Below, one piece after another: positions 1 through 12,472 of a stretch of DNA of 64,000 nucleotides (the first letter of the stretch is position 1; the number at the start of each line of letters is the position of its first letter). The notes beneath the pieces are model-generated. The model ran no database searches and was not told where the DNA came from. It saw only the letters and a list, made by a program, of their open reading frames with translations. Made by a program: the position numbers and the translations under genes. Source of the DNA: Neckera pumila (Eukaryota; Streptophyta; Bryopsida; Hypnales; Neckeraceae); assembly GCA_963969595.1 (NCBI GenBank), contig OZ018417.1, positions 5,148,501 through 5,212,500 of the forward strand. The letters are read 5' to 3'.

Positions 1-117
1 ATGTGATTGACCTAATTTTTTCAATTTAGTTTGAAATTGACCTAAGTATTAGATTCTATATTAATTATTCATACATCATTTTGGATTTTTGAAATTTGTC
101 CATTTTGAAAGAATACC

Positions 118-699
118 TTAACCTCTAAAGGACCATGAGAGCAGATTTTGAACAATGAATGAATAGAAACACATCCTAAACTCACCAAAATGCATTTTTT
201 CATCCATCAATTCTGTTCAAAGATTCTTATATTAGTTCTTTAACATTTCTATGGTTCAATTTATGAAGACTTCGCTTTGTAAATATTCTATAGTTCAAAA
301 AGTATTGGAAGGTCTAGCCTCCAAAAATAACTTTTTTTGGTTCAAAAAATGACCCTTCAAAAATGATTTAAATCAAAAAATTAGATTAAAATCTTCAAAA
401 ATCACTGTAATTAGAATTCAATATTTTGAACTTATAGAAAAAAAAATCTTTTTAAAATCATAAATATTCAATCTACAATTGATTTTAGAAGGAATTTCCA
501 ATTTCTAGCTTCAAATTTTATTGAAAAAATATTGGTATGTATTTTTGTTGATCTAAACATATGGATGTGATCTACAAATAGCATTTTACAACTATCAGGT
601 TTGAGAGTCATCATTAAAATATTCTTCTAAGTTGCCATTTATAATAGGATCTTCACAATTTTGGAAATCTGGACACTCCTCCAGTCCTTTAGGGGTTAA
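118..699. mobile_element. TTAA-flanked inverted-repeat element, own interior
   Basis: It begins TTAACCTCTAAAGGACCA and ends TCCTTTAGGGGTTAA, so the ends are inverted repeats of about 15 bases with TTAA outside. The 582-bp interior is AT-rich and does not resemble the 930-bp family. No coding capacity. It probably belongs to the same transposition system with different internal DNA. Confidence 0.6.
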
Positions 700-1588
700 G
701 CGCTCAATTCTAAAAATCAAATCACCTATCCACTAGAGCTAAGCTAGATAAACATCTCATTCTCATTTCCAGATTGCAAGATCATTGTCTAAATCATAAA
801 ATAATTCATGAAGCTAAATTTTCCACTTAACTATTAAGTTCAAATAAGCAAATGAATATTGTTTTTAATATTAAATTCCCTATTTCTAGTTGGATCTTGT
901 TAGAAGTCAAAAAAGTATTCTAGACTCGCTTCTTATACATATTTTGGACGTTATATGAGTAAATTATGAACTTCCAAAGTATAGAAAATAGATATATCTA
1001 GAAGTGATTGAAGACACTCATGACTAAAGACTTTACATTTTAAGCAAGAATCTTAATTTGCGGTTTTAGAAAAAGCATCGTGCAATTAGATGTAGTTACC
1101 TTAGATCCAGTTCTCAAACTATTTGTTATTGTCTTATTGCAGAGGGAATTCCAAACTATTGAAGACTTCATAATTAAGGTAAGAGGCTTGAAAACTGCTC
1201 ACATAAGGGTTGTTCCACCTTTTTCATGAGTTTTCTTGAATGGGAATAGTTTTAGTTCATTTATCAAACAAAGAGAAATAGATGCGGAATGTAACACAAG
1301 TGGCTTTATATTTTTGGAAGCGTTATTGAATTATTTATGAATTTTCAAATGGGTTATATTGTAGGCATCTATTTATGACCTTAGGTCTTTTATAAACCAT
1401 TCACTTGCAACTTATAAAGAGACATGGGGAAAACAAGGAGAATAATTTACTCTTGCAATAAATAATAATTTTTTTTGATCCATTCAATGATTAAAGAGCT
1501 TCATATAAGGACCACCTCATGTCTTTATTAGAGCTTTTTGTAGGGGCTATTTGTTCTTAATGCCTGAGTGGATTTTGAGCCTACTACC
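700..1588. other. AT-rich intergenic DNA
   Basis: About 890 bases with no convincing open frame, RNA gene or repeat that I can name. Confidence 0.6.
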
Positions 1589-2518
1589 TTAACCTCTAAA
1601 GTCCCAAGGCCATTTTTCTGTCAAAAACCACTCAAAATTGCCATTTGGGCTGCATTCACCTAAGAACACAAAAGAAAAAAAAAAATTTAGAATCAAACTG
1701 TAGGGTCTTGTACTTCACTTGTCAAAGATCATGTGGTAAAATTTTCATGAAGTTTGACCATATAGATTGGAAGATATTAGCATTCAAAGTTGAAAAAAAA
1801 GTTCTTTTGAACATTGACCTGCAATTTCAAATGACTTTGACCGCCATTTGTGGAAATTTTTTGCACTACAGACTTTGAATTTAAAACTTTTTCTATTGAA
1901 GATGTAAGTTGAAAGTCTACAAAAAAATTTCAAGAAAAACACACTTGATTTTCATTCTTTAAAAAATTGTCAAGTAGAAATAAGTCCAAGATTGAAAAAA
2001 ACACTAAATTGTTAATAGCTCTTAGATGAGATTGAAACACAATAATCTCAATGGTGAGATTGTTTTAGCAAGCAAACACAACATCTTCAAAAAAAAATGT
2101 AAGAGATTGTGAAAATTGCATTCAGAAATGAATCCTACAAGTTATGTTTTCAAAAAGATGCTTAGATTGCCCAAAAAACAAGACTTTCTATAACTTGCTC
2201 ATTATTAGTCCAAATAAAATGAATAAAATCTTTACATGTAGACAAAAATATAAAGTTTCAAAGAGAAAAAAATTTAAAATTTATTTTGACTGTTTGCAGA
2301 AAAATTTGTGATGCCCGCCGAGTTCAGTTTGAGACTTTTTGTGGTACAACTTTTGCTCCCGGGCACCAATTGAAATTGCCATTATATTCCCACAAAGCTA
2401 ATCAATTTTTCTATCTTATGGAAAAGTCTCAAAAAGTTTCACTAAAAATTGAGCCCCTAGGTATCTGCCCAAAATTTGATTTGTCCTCTGAGGGGACAAT
2501 GAGACTTGAGGGATTTAA
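1589..2518 (+). mobile_element. TTAA element family 1, full-length copy
   Basis: 930-bp copy, taken as forward orientation: left end TTAACCTCTAAAGTCCCAAG, right end with the palindrome TGTCCTCTGAGGGGACA followed by a degenerate terminal repeat and TTAA. It has no real coding capacity; the short open frame inside it recurs only because the element recurs. It is nearly identical to the inverted copy at 3349-4276. Confidence 0.85.
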
Positions 2519-3348
2519 CAAATTTGTCATTTAATCATACATGAAGTTTCATTGTTGATTCACAAATAGATTGTCATTGACAATTGAGTTCCAAACCATT
2601 TCATTGTTGATTCACAAACGGATGGTTGTTGATGATAGTGAATCATAGCGACACAATTGCCACAATCTCCCAATCCAATTAATTAATTGGCAATCATCAT
2701 ATTCTTGTGAAAAATCATTTTATACCCCCCTAGTTATATTTTTTGGAAATTGTTGTCACTACAGTCCATATGGGATATCAACATTGTATCCTGTATCATT
2801 GCTTATGTCTATATATTGTATATCGTATATTCATATCTATTTGTATATAGTATACCATATTTTCATATATTCCATATACCTATATCAAATATTGTATATC
2901 ATATTCTGTAAATCGTATTTGAGATCAATAGCAGGGTTTCAATCAAAGTAATTTTTTGTGCAATTCAAATCAATGGCATTGGAAGGGGGATTGAATTTGT
3001 TTTAGCAAATCGACAGCCCTGGATTTTTTGAGTTAAGGGTGGCAGGCAGGGGCGGTGTGTTTGCATCTTGTGGGTGCAAAGTGAATCCAATTCTAATGTA
3101 ATTGTGAGAGAATTGTGAAACTTTTTTGGAGATACTTCTTGAAGGAAAGACGTGTGTATGAATGTTCTCTACATATCTTTGCAATCAAATTAAAAAAATT
3201 CATTACTAGTGTTTTTAAATAAATGGTCATGTAAAACCATGAAAATAAAATGAAAAAGTTCACCAAAAATGGAGTTATGCTTTTCTGAAGTTGAAATTTG
3301 GTATGCATGATTGAAATTACATAGGGATGCCATGGTGCAAGAATTGCA
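2519..3348. other. spacer between two inverted family 1 copies
   Basis: It holds a run of degenerate GTATAT/ATATTC pentamers (about 2770-2925) and then a segment around ATCAATGGCATTGG (2970) that has a diverged relative at about 14,940-15,090. No gene seen. Confidence 0.5.
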
Positions 3349-4276
3349 TCAACCCCTAAAGTCTCATTGTCCCCTCAGAGGACAAATCAAATTTTGGGCA
3401 GATACCTAGGGGCTCAATTTTTAGTGAAACTTTTTGAGACTTTTCCATAAGATAGAAAAATTGATTAGCTTTGTGGGAATATAATGGCAATTTCAATTGG
3501 TGACCGGGAGCAAAAGTTGTACCACAAAAAGTCTCAAATTGAACTTGGCAGGCATCACAAATTTTTCTGCAAAAAGTCAAAATAAATTTTAAATTTTTTT
3601 CTCTTTGAAACTTTATATTTTTGTCTACATGTAAAGATTTTATTCATTTTATTTGGACTAATAATGAGCAAGTTATAGAAAGTCTTGTTTTTTGGGCAAT
3701 CTAAGCATCTTTTTGAAAACATAACTTGTAGGATTCATTTCTGAATGCAATTTTCACAATCTCTTACATTTTTTTTTGAAGATGTTGTGTTTGCTTGCTA
3801 AAACAATCTCACCATTGGGATTATTGTGTTTCAATCTCATCTAAGAGCTATTAACAATTTAGTGTTTTTTTCAATCTTGGACTTATTTCTACTTGACAAT
3901 TTTTTAAAGAATGAAAATCAAGTGTGTTTTTCTTGAAATTTTTTTGTAGACTTTCAACTTACATCTTCAATAGAAAAAGTTTTAAATTCAAAGTCTGTAG
4001 TGCAAAAAATTTCCACAAATGGCGGTCAAAGTCATTTGAAATTGCAGGTCAATGTTCAAAAGAACTTTTTTTTCAATTTTGAATGCTAATATCTTCCAAT
4101 CTATATGGTCAAACTTCATGAAATTTTTACCACATGATCTTTGACAAGTGAAGTACAAGACCCTACAGTTTGATTCTAAATTTTTTTTTTCTTTTGTGTT
4201 CTTGGGTGAATGCAGCCCAAATGGCAGTTTTGAGTGGTTTTTGACAGAAAAATGGCCTTGGGACTTTAGAGGTTAA
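3349..4276 (-). mobile_element. TTAA element family 1, full-length inverted copy
   Basis: 928 bp, reverse orientation relative to 1589-2518 and almost identical to it. The outer tetranucleotide is TCAA at one end and TTAA at the other. With its partner it forms an inverted pair with arms of about 930 bases and an 830-base spacer. Confidence 0.85.
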
Positions 4277-5056
4277 AATTGTGAAAATTAGCATTTGAAA
4301 ATAGAGGTGTTTGTATGGGAACAAAAAGGCGGTGCAAGTTTTTTTGGTGGGGCACTACACATAAATTTGAAACCATATCATCCTCAGCGAGGTTGGAAGC
4401 CAAAAAGTGTTCCAAACCCATAGCCAATGTCTAGAATCTTCCAATTCCACTTATAACCAAACTGCTTTCTTGCTTACTACTTCTTGTGTACTTTGGAACA
4501 TGTGGCATGACCTTATTCATCTCAACCTTGAAAAAAGAAAACACACATTCCAAGCTTGAGCACCCTTTTTGATGCACTCTATAGGTTGGGCATTACTCCT
4601 TGGTCTCGAACTGGTGGTTCTACTTTAGTGAAATTAGATTGCCTTAACAATTTTTTGCTCCAAGAAAGTTACTTTACAAGCTATCAAAGTCAACAAAAAT
4701 TTCTATAAATATTTCCATTTGTACCATGGAGCGTCGTGAGTCCCAATTACAACAATATCTAAATAGTACATTCTTGTACAATAACAATAGATATTTATAT
4801 AGTATCAAATGTTGAGAAATTAGTATGTGGCAACCTAGTTTCACTATTTTGTGTATATGTTGAGTGCGAAATTAGTAGGTTTCAAAATGATTCTTTTCAT
4901 GAATTTTGGGAATTTATGGAATTAGTATACAAGGCAAGTATTTGCAACAAGTGAACTCACTACTCATATAAAAACATTGTATAACCAATTAATGGTTTTT
5001 TTTATGTTGGAAAGGTATTATGCTTTGCTAAATCTTTAGGAGGGACTTATGATCAA
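4277..5056. other. intergenic DNA with dispersed repeat (about 4600-4830)
   Basis: The part at about 4600-4830 matches, in inverse orientation, 10,540-10,745: both contain a CATTCTTGTACAATAAC-type motif and a stretch reading GGGACTCA next to a short A/T block. No coding potential recognised. Confidence 0.5.
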
Positions 5057-5560
5057 TTAACCCCTAAAGGTTTTGACTATGTTTTCACTAAAACCACTCC
5101 AAAATTGTCATTTCTAATACAAATACCAAGTTTAAGAACAAAATATTTTTGGACATATGTAACCATAGGATCTTGTAGTACACTGGTTTGAGAAGATGTG
5201 GAAAAAATTCAAAAAGTTCCACTTTTTGGATTGGAAGATATTAGCATTTGATTTGTCCTTGTAAAAAACCGGGCAACTGCACTTCACAAGGTCACATTTG
5301 TATGAAAAAATGTCCCAAATGGTGGTTCCTCTTTGGATTCATTCTTCAAGGCAAGTAGGCTATATGCTTGAAAAATTTCAGATCATTTGGAATTGGACAG
5401 CATATAGCAAAAAAATAACAAGAGTAGAAATTGAAGTAGGGAGTAATTCAAAATACTAAATTGTCAAGGATTTTGTAATAGAATTGAAAAATGCCAAGCC
5501 CCACGGTTGTGATGTTGTAATAAACAATCTACAGCTAATATTTTTTTATTTCTTTTCAAA
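5057..5560 (+). mobile_element. TTAA element family 1, diverged fragment
   Basis: It starts TTAACCCCTAAAGG and continues with family 1-like left-half sequence, then loses similarity before the next copy begins at 5660. No right terminus is seen. Confidence 0.55.
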
Positions 5561-5659
5561 AGAATTGAAATTGAATTAAATAAATGACTTCAAAGTTTAT
5601 TTTAGAGTAGAGATTCTATAACTACTTGCAAACTAAAACTCTTCATAACATTCATTTCA

Positions 5660-6583
5660 TTAACCCCTAAAGGCCCAAGTCATTTTCTAGCTCCGAAACC
5701 ATTGAAAACTGCCATTCCTGCTGCAATCATTTGAGAAACCAAATTTTTTTTTTCTTTTTAGAATCTAACAATAGGATCTTGTACTTCACTTGTCTTCAAT
5801 CATGTGTTACAAATTTCAAGAAGTTTGACCGTACAGATTGGAAGTTATTAGCATTCGAAGTTGGAAAAGATTTTTTTTGGAATTGCGGCCTGCTATTTCA
5901 GATGACTTTGATGGCCATTTGTATATTTTTTTTGAATTGCACACCATTGGGTTAAATTCTCTTATGTTGAAAATTTGAGTTGAGAGTTGGAAAAAAAATT
6001 TTCAGACTGTCAGAACTTGATTTTCACATATAAAAAAATGTTAAATAGAAGTAGGTCCAAAATTGAACAAAATACTAAATCATTAATAGCTCTTAGGTGG
6101 AATTAAAACACCATAATCACAACGGTGGGATTGTTCTTACAAACACATTTAACCTTCTCAAAAAAAAATTTGAAAAAATTTGAAAATTGCATTCAAAAAT
6201 GAATTCTATATGTTGGTTTTTGAAGAAGATGCTAGATTGCCCAAAAAACAAGATTGTCTGTAACTTTCTCATTTTGAATCCAAATAGAATGAATCAAAGC
6301 TTCAAATGTAGACAAAACACAATCTTTGAGGAGAAAAAACTTTAAAAAAAAATACAATTTTTTACAGGTTTTTTTTCTACCCGGCAAGTTGCTTTTTTGA
6401 CTTTGGGTGGCATAACTTTTGCTCCCAGGCACCTATTGAAAAAAAAATTATATTTTTAGAAAGCTAATACAATTCCCTATGTTCAAAAAAGATTTCAAAA
6501 AATTAGGCCAAAATTTCAGGTCACATGAGCCTGCCTGAAATCCCAAGTGTCCCCTGAGGGGACTTTGGGACTTTAGGGGTTAA
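5660..6583 (+). mobile_element. TTAA element family 1, full-length copy
   Basis: 924 bp. Left end TTAACCCCTAAAGGCCCAAG; right end GTCCCCTGAGGGGAC, then CTTTAGGGGTTAA. TTAA is present at both outer edges. Confidence 0.85.
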
Positions 6584-6738
6584 TCAAAATGGATTGATTT
6601 AAAGCTTTCCAAGTAAATTTAAATATTGAAAACCAATTTCAAATTATTATTTCTTAAAATAGTGATTTTTTAAGAATTTTTTTTGAGCTCCCGGGTTGCC
6701 TGTCAAACATTGAAGATTACATATCATACAATAACTTT

Positions 6739-7673
6739 TTAACCCCTAAAGGACCATTTGTCTCCTCGGAGGACAGTTTGGGTCTAAGTAGATTGCTATT
6801 GTCTTAATTTTTAGTGATGTTTTTTGGGATTTTTTGAGGTTGTGTATTTTTGTGAGAGCTTTGTGAATATATAATTTTTATTTTAATTGATGCCCAAGAG
6901 TAGAAGTTATGGCACAATATGCAAAAATGGAATTCAGCAAGCATCACAAAAAAACCACAAAACGTCAAAATAATTTGATTTTTTTTTTTTCAAAAATTAT
7001 ATTTTTTGTCTACATGTGAAGCTTTGTTTCATTTAATTTGAACCAATAATGAGAAAGTTATGGACAATCTTAGTTGTCGGGCAATCTAAGCATCTTTTTG
7101 AAAAAATAACTTGTAGAATTCATTTTGGTATGCAATTGTTAGACAAGGTTAGATTTTTCAAAAATTGTTAGACAAAGGTTATATTTTCTTGCCAAAACAA
7201 TCTCACCATTGGGATTATTGGGATTAAATTCCACCTAAAAGCTATAAACAATTTAGTTTTTTCTTCAATCGTGAACCCAATTCTACTTACCAAATTTTTA
7301 ATGAGTGAAAATTAAGTGCTTTTTTTCCTAAATTTTTTTGGTAGATTCTAAACTCAACTTCTTAATATAAATAAGTAGAAAATCAAAATCAGTAGTTTAA
7401 AAAATTTGAACTAAGAAGATTGAAAGCCAAAAAATCTAGTCAAACAAGGTGCAAAAAAACTTGTTTTCTTCACTTTAAATGCATATATCTTGCAATCTAC
7501 ATGATCTAAGTTTCTGAAATTTCTTCCATGTATTCATATATAAGTCAAATATAATATCTTACGGTTGGATATGCAAAAAAATAATTTTATATGTTCTTTT
7601 CTCTTTGCAATAGAATTAACAATTTTGAATGGTTTTTTTTATAGGTAAATCACCTCGGTCCTTTAGGAGTTAA
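6739..7673 (-). mobile_element. TTAA element family 1, full-length inverted copy
   Basis: 935 bp, reverse orientation. It opens with TTAACCCCTAAAGGACCA and the subterminal palindrome TGTCTCCTCGGAGGACA, and closes with TCCTTTAGGAGTTAA. Confidence 0.82.
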
Positions 7674-7839
7674 CCATTTAGTCAAAAGTTATGAAAATTG
7701 TTGTACCTTGAAGCTACTCCTTTAGCACATGTTTTGCAAAAATTTCAAAGAAAAAAAAAAGAATTCCATTCAAAATGAACTGCCCAAAAGTGCTATGTTG
7801 CCCACAAAATAATGCCGTTTGGTCCCATTTAGGGGTTAA
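7670..7839. mobile_element. short TTAA-bounded fragment
   Basis: It shares TTAA 7670-7673 with the previous copy and ends CCATTTAGGGGTTAA. Either a 170-bp mini-element or a remnant carrying one terminus. Confidence 0.35.
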
Positions 7840-8040
7840 TTTAATTTAAGGATTGGGGTTGACTGAGGAGCCATCCATTCAATAAGACCATTTTGTTCAC
7901 TAAACATTAGAGAGAATTTGGGCCTTTTAAGGGCCGCAAGTTCCCATGAGTTCTCCACAAGTTTTGAATAGTCCTCGACTGCTGAAATTGTACCATTGCA
8001 GCAGGGTGACATTACCGAACTTCAGCCACATCAGATTTTT

Positions 8041-8168
8041 CAATTCATTTATTTATTTATTTATTTAAAGTGTATTTTTTGGACAGCCCATACCATTGTT
8101 CACAGCATGAGGACAAATTGGGAACGGGCTTGAAACAGCCCTCCCTTGGCCCCAAATCCCTTCTAATG
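8041..8168 (-). mobile_element. half copy of CATTAG-ended element (family 3)
   Basis: It contains GGACAGCCCATACC, then a GAAACAGCCC motif, and ends CCCTTCTAATG, matching one half of the elements at 36364-36652 and 37498-37791. A TTTA microsatellite (8046-8067) lies where the other half should begin. Confidence 0.5.
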
Positions 8169-8873
8169 TGGGAGTCTCCTTTTCAAAGATGCAAAAGTAA
8201 GACCCTTGCCTTCTTGGGTATACAATGTCACGTACTCCCATACTCATGCAACTATGACTATGACAGAGGCGTGACGACTTGAACTACCCCCAATAGATCC
8301 TTCTAGCGCAAATGATCTTGCGGACAACGTTCAAATTACGACTAAAAAGAGACCCCCAAATGGATCATCCTTCCTCACACGATGGTACAGATGTGACTGA
8401 TCTCCTTTGCTTTGGAACAGGCCAAACACATGACGGTCACTTTGTCAAAGATCACACTCACTGTCTCACTGCAGTTCGTCATTTCATGGTGCATCCATAT
8501 CCTTGGAATGTTCCAAGTGCAAACTTATCCCTTGGTCCAATGAGGCAAACACCTGCAAATTAAGTAAAAAAATTGCAGCACAGAATTCAGTTTTACTAGT
8601 GTGCCCTGTGCCAATGACTACTGTCAAAAGTAATGGCTAAGCCCCTCTGTAATCTCCTTAATTAAAAGCGAAAGTAATTTTCTAATTCTTAAAAATCAAA
8701 ATTATTTTGAAATTCAATAATTTTGCGCCGTAGGTCCAAACGTCACAAAACAAAGCCTGTGCACCCCTCCTTGTCAAGGAATTTTTGACAGTACCAAGCA
8801 CGCAACCAGGGGACGCAAGGTCCTGGAGATCTCAATATAACAAACAAACAAAACAAACAGCCTGCCTTAACTC
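8169..8873. other. intergenic DNA, no gene recognised
   Basis: Mixed-composition sequence. The short open frames here (about 70-83 codons) show no family motif or splice context that I trust. Confidence 0.4.
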
Positions 8874-9806
8874 TTAACCCCTAAAGTCCCAAGGCATTTT
8901 TCTGTCAAAAATGACTCAAAACTGCCAGTTTTGTTGCATTCATCAAAGAAAAGAGAAAAAAATAATTTTTTTTAGAATCTAACCGTAGGATCTTGTACTA
9001 AACTTATCTTAGATCATGTGGTAAAAATTTCATAAAGTTTGACCCTATAGATTAGAAGAAATTAGCATTCAAAGTTGGGAAAATTTGATTTTTTGAACAC
9101 TGACTTGCAATGTCAGATGACTTTGACCCCCATTTGTAAGAAAAATTTGCATTATAGACTTTGAATTTAATTTTTTTTATGTTGAATAATTGAGTTGAGA
9201 ATCTAGGAAAAAAAATTCCAAAAAAATACACATGATTTTCATTCTTTAAAAAATTATTAAGTACAAGTAGGTCTAAGATTGAAAGAAAAACGAAATCGTC
9301 AATAGCTCTTAGATGGGATTAAAATGCTATAATCCCAATAGTGAGATTGTTTTAGCAAGCAAACTTAGATGTGTACAACAGTTTTTTTTGAAAAATTGTG
9401 AAAATTGCATTTAGAAATGAGTCCTACAAGTTATTTTTTCAAGAAGATGCTCTACTTGCCTGAAAAATAAGATTGTCCATAACTTTCACAAAACAAATCC
9501 AAATGGAATGAATCAAAGCTTTCCATATAGATAAAAATACAATCTATGAGAAAATAATTTTTAAAATTTCTTTAAATTTTTTTTGTGTGAGAAGATTTTT
9601 GCCCGCCGTACCGAAAAAAACAACCTTTTGTGCCATAACTTTTGCTCCCGGGCACCGATTGAAATAAAAGTTATATTCCCATAAAGCTAATGTGTTTTTC
9701 TATCTTCACAAAAAGTTTCAGAAAATAATGATGAATATTGAAGTTGTAGTAGCCTACCCGAAATCCATTTTGTCCCCTGAGGGGACAATGGGACTTTAGA
9801 GGTTAA
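8874..9806 (+). mobile_element. TTAA element family 1, full-length copy
   Basis: 933 bp. Left end TTAACCCCTAAAGTCCCAAG; right end GTCCCCTGAGGGGACA, then GGGACTTTAGAGGTTAA. Confidence 0.87.
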
Positions 9807-10003
9807 GGTATGGAATTGTGTCAAAAACTTCATTTGTTTCAAAAAAGAAAAAGAATAAAAGGGGCTACACTAAAGTAAACTGCCAACTAAATGCTGGCAT
9901 GATTTGGCTATAAGTAAATTAATTATCACATCTTGCCAATCCTAATTCCCAAGCATTCGGCCACAAACTCAAGAAACTTGCCCAAATCAAGATGCACATG
10001 ATG

Positions 10004-10380
10004 TCATGATAAGGTAGCTGACCCATTTCCAACCACTTAAGCAATTACGCACAATTATTTGGAGTGCAGGTCTTTTGAGAGTGGAAATAGAGTTTGGAAG
10101 AATTGCATATTTTTTCAGAATTTTATTACAAAAATGTAATTATTGAGAATTTTTTAGTAGAAGATTTTGTTTGACCTATAATGGTGATATAGACCTTTCC
10201 ATTTCTAATCATAGGTTGATTGCAAAATTGACCAAGGGTTGGCTGCAATATTGATTGCCTTGCAGCGATCATAATGTGCCAAAGCTGTTCCGAGAATTGA
10301 GCTAAAAATTCACGGAAAGACAACAGCCTATACCACCAAAATTGGGAGATGATTATAGATGGGTTGGCTACTTTAATGTG
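10004..10380. repeat. dispersed repeat, copy 1 of 3
   Basis: Related segments lie at 56218-56520 and 59475-59850. Shared features are CCATTTCCAACCACTTAA, AGAATTGCATATTTTTTCAG and a motif around CAAGGGTTGG. I see no termini or coding function, so the class of repeat is unknown. Confidence 0.65.
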
Positions 10381-10539
10381 CACACATTCTAAGGAGCCTT
10401 GGGGTCTGCGCTTTTTCTTCAGTTCATGGAAAGAGTGTGGATGGGGCTTGCTTATTCACCGAAATTTGGGAAAATTTTGTATTTCTAAATTAAGACTCAC
10501 ACAAAATAGGGAAATTAAGTTGTCCCTTACTAATTTCTT

Positions 10540-10745
10540 GACATTTGACACTATATAAATATTTCTAGTTATTGTACAAGAATGCACTACTTTTGAATTA
10601 GTTATTGTTGTAATTGGGACTCATAATCCCCCATGTGTACAAATGGAAGTATCTCTAGAAATATTTGTTCACATTGATGGCATGTAGAGCACCTTTGGGG
10701 GGATAAGGCAATTTAATTATGAAGGCAATTGGATTTCACTATATA
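10540..10745. repeat. dispersed repeat, inverse relative of 4600-4830
   Basis: It shares a TTATTGTACAAGAATG motif, GGGACTCAT and downstream A/T blocks with the reverse complement of about 4600-4830. Class unknown. Confidence 0.5.
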
Positions 10746-11335
10746 GTGTACTTTTTAGTTACGATCAGATAATTCTCAAGTTAAGGCATCTGCACCTGAT
10801 TGCTTTTAGAGGAACCAAGCTTTTCTATTGTTAACCTTGTAACAACACGACTGCCTAAAAAATGTCCAGTGTGACAAAGAATCCTTCTATGTAATACAAT
10901 AGGAATTTTGTGTGATAAGGGGAGGTCTTGCAAAGTAGTTGATTGACATCCAATGAATGTGCTTGTTTTTTTAAGCAAATAATTCATATGATACTGAGAT
11001 GGATGATTTCCACGGTGACTAGCCTAACGTTCAAAGGTTAAATGGCCCAATCTTCTGTTTGGTCATGTTCAAACTTGGAAGTCAAGAGAATGTTTTAGAA
11101 TTGCACCCTATTGTACATGTTTTAGACACCTTATAAATAAACTATGAATTTTGAAAGTGCTAAATATAGATGTACCTAAGATCAACCCTCTACTCTTGTA
11201 AATTGAGTTTGTATATTTGAGGATCACCTCTTAGAATTCTCAACCTTAAATAACAAGACAAGCCCCTCGGATATAATTTTGAGACAATTGATGACAAAAA
11301 ACGAGTTTTGCATTTTTTGGGAATGTTTCAACCTA

Positions 11336-11925
11336 TTAACCCTTAAAGTCCCAAGGCCATTTTTCTGTCAAAAACGGGGTCAAAAATTACTCAAAACTGC
11401 CATTTCTGCTACATTCACACAAGAAAGCAAATTTTTTTTTTAGAATCTAACCGGATGATCTTGTACTTCAATTGTCTAAAATCATGCAGTAAAAATTTCA
11501 TCCAATTTGACCATACGGATTGGAAAATATTAGCATTCAAAGGCAGACAAAAAGTTTTTTTCAAGAAAATGCTTAAATTGCCCAAAAATCAAGAGTGTCC
11601 ATAAACTTTTCATCACTAGTCCAAATAGAATGAATCAAAGTTTTACATGTAGAGAAAAATATATTATTTTACGAAAAAAAATTGAAAAAGTTTATTTTGA
11701 CTTCTTGTATCTTTTTTTGGGCTGCCCACTGACCTCCATTTTTGACTTTTTGTGTCATAACTTTTGCTTCTAGTCACCAATTGAAATAAAAATTATATTC
11801 CCAAGAAGCTTATGTATTTTTCTAGCTTCACAAAAAGTTTTAGAAAATTACAATATTGAGACCGTATGAGCCTATCTAGAGTTGCATTTTTGCCCTCGTA
11901 GAGCCAAAGGAACTTTAGGGGTTAA
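11336..11925 (+). mobile_element. TTAA element family 1, short subfamily
   Basis: 590 bp, with complete ends (TTAACCCTTAAAGTCCCAAG ... CTTTAGGGGTTAA) but about 340 bases of the middle missing. The junction (about 11,531-11,573) is the same as in the copy at 16209-16793. Confidence 0.82.
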
Positions 11926-12418
11926 ACCCACTTCTACAATGAATATGGCTTGCCAAGCACTGCATTATTTTAGGCTCCAAAGTTAAAGCACTATTCATTA
12001 TTCATTTTTGCATCTCCTGACCAAATAAGTTTTGGACAAGCAATTAATAAGATCCATCCCTTGCTTTAAAGAGACTTTTTATTCTCCCTTTGGCCGCCCT
12101 CTAGGTAAAGGAATGTCATTTAAGGATTAACTCTAAATAATGAAGATTTGTATCCTTGCACAAAATCATGAATTAAAAAATCATGGACATTTTTTTAATT
12201 CATGTGTTAAGTAAATTGGAGACACACCTCAACACTAAGAGCTAGGAACTGCCTAATTGGCACCAGATGCTCATTAGAGAAAATATCAACCCTCGTTTGG
12301 GTTGAATGGATGCAATAAAATGTGCATTTCGGAAAAACATCAATCCCAAAAGGTTGTCAAGGAATTTGTAAGGTGAATAGTCAACCAAAGGTACCTCGTT
12401 GGAATTTCAAAAAAATAT

Positions 12419-12472
12419 TATCTATATCTATATCTATATCTATATCTATATCTATATCTATATCTATATATT
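12419..12472. repeat. ATCTAT hexanucleotide microsatellite
   Basis: About nine near-perfect copies of a six-base unit. Confidence 0.95.

Noticed and set aside
2286..3580. Two similar 74-82-codon open frames (2286-2534 plus, 3356-3580 minus)
   Set aside because: They are the same part of two inverted TTAA elements; other copies of the element do not keep the frame open.
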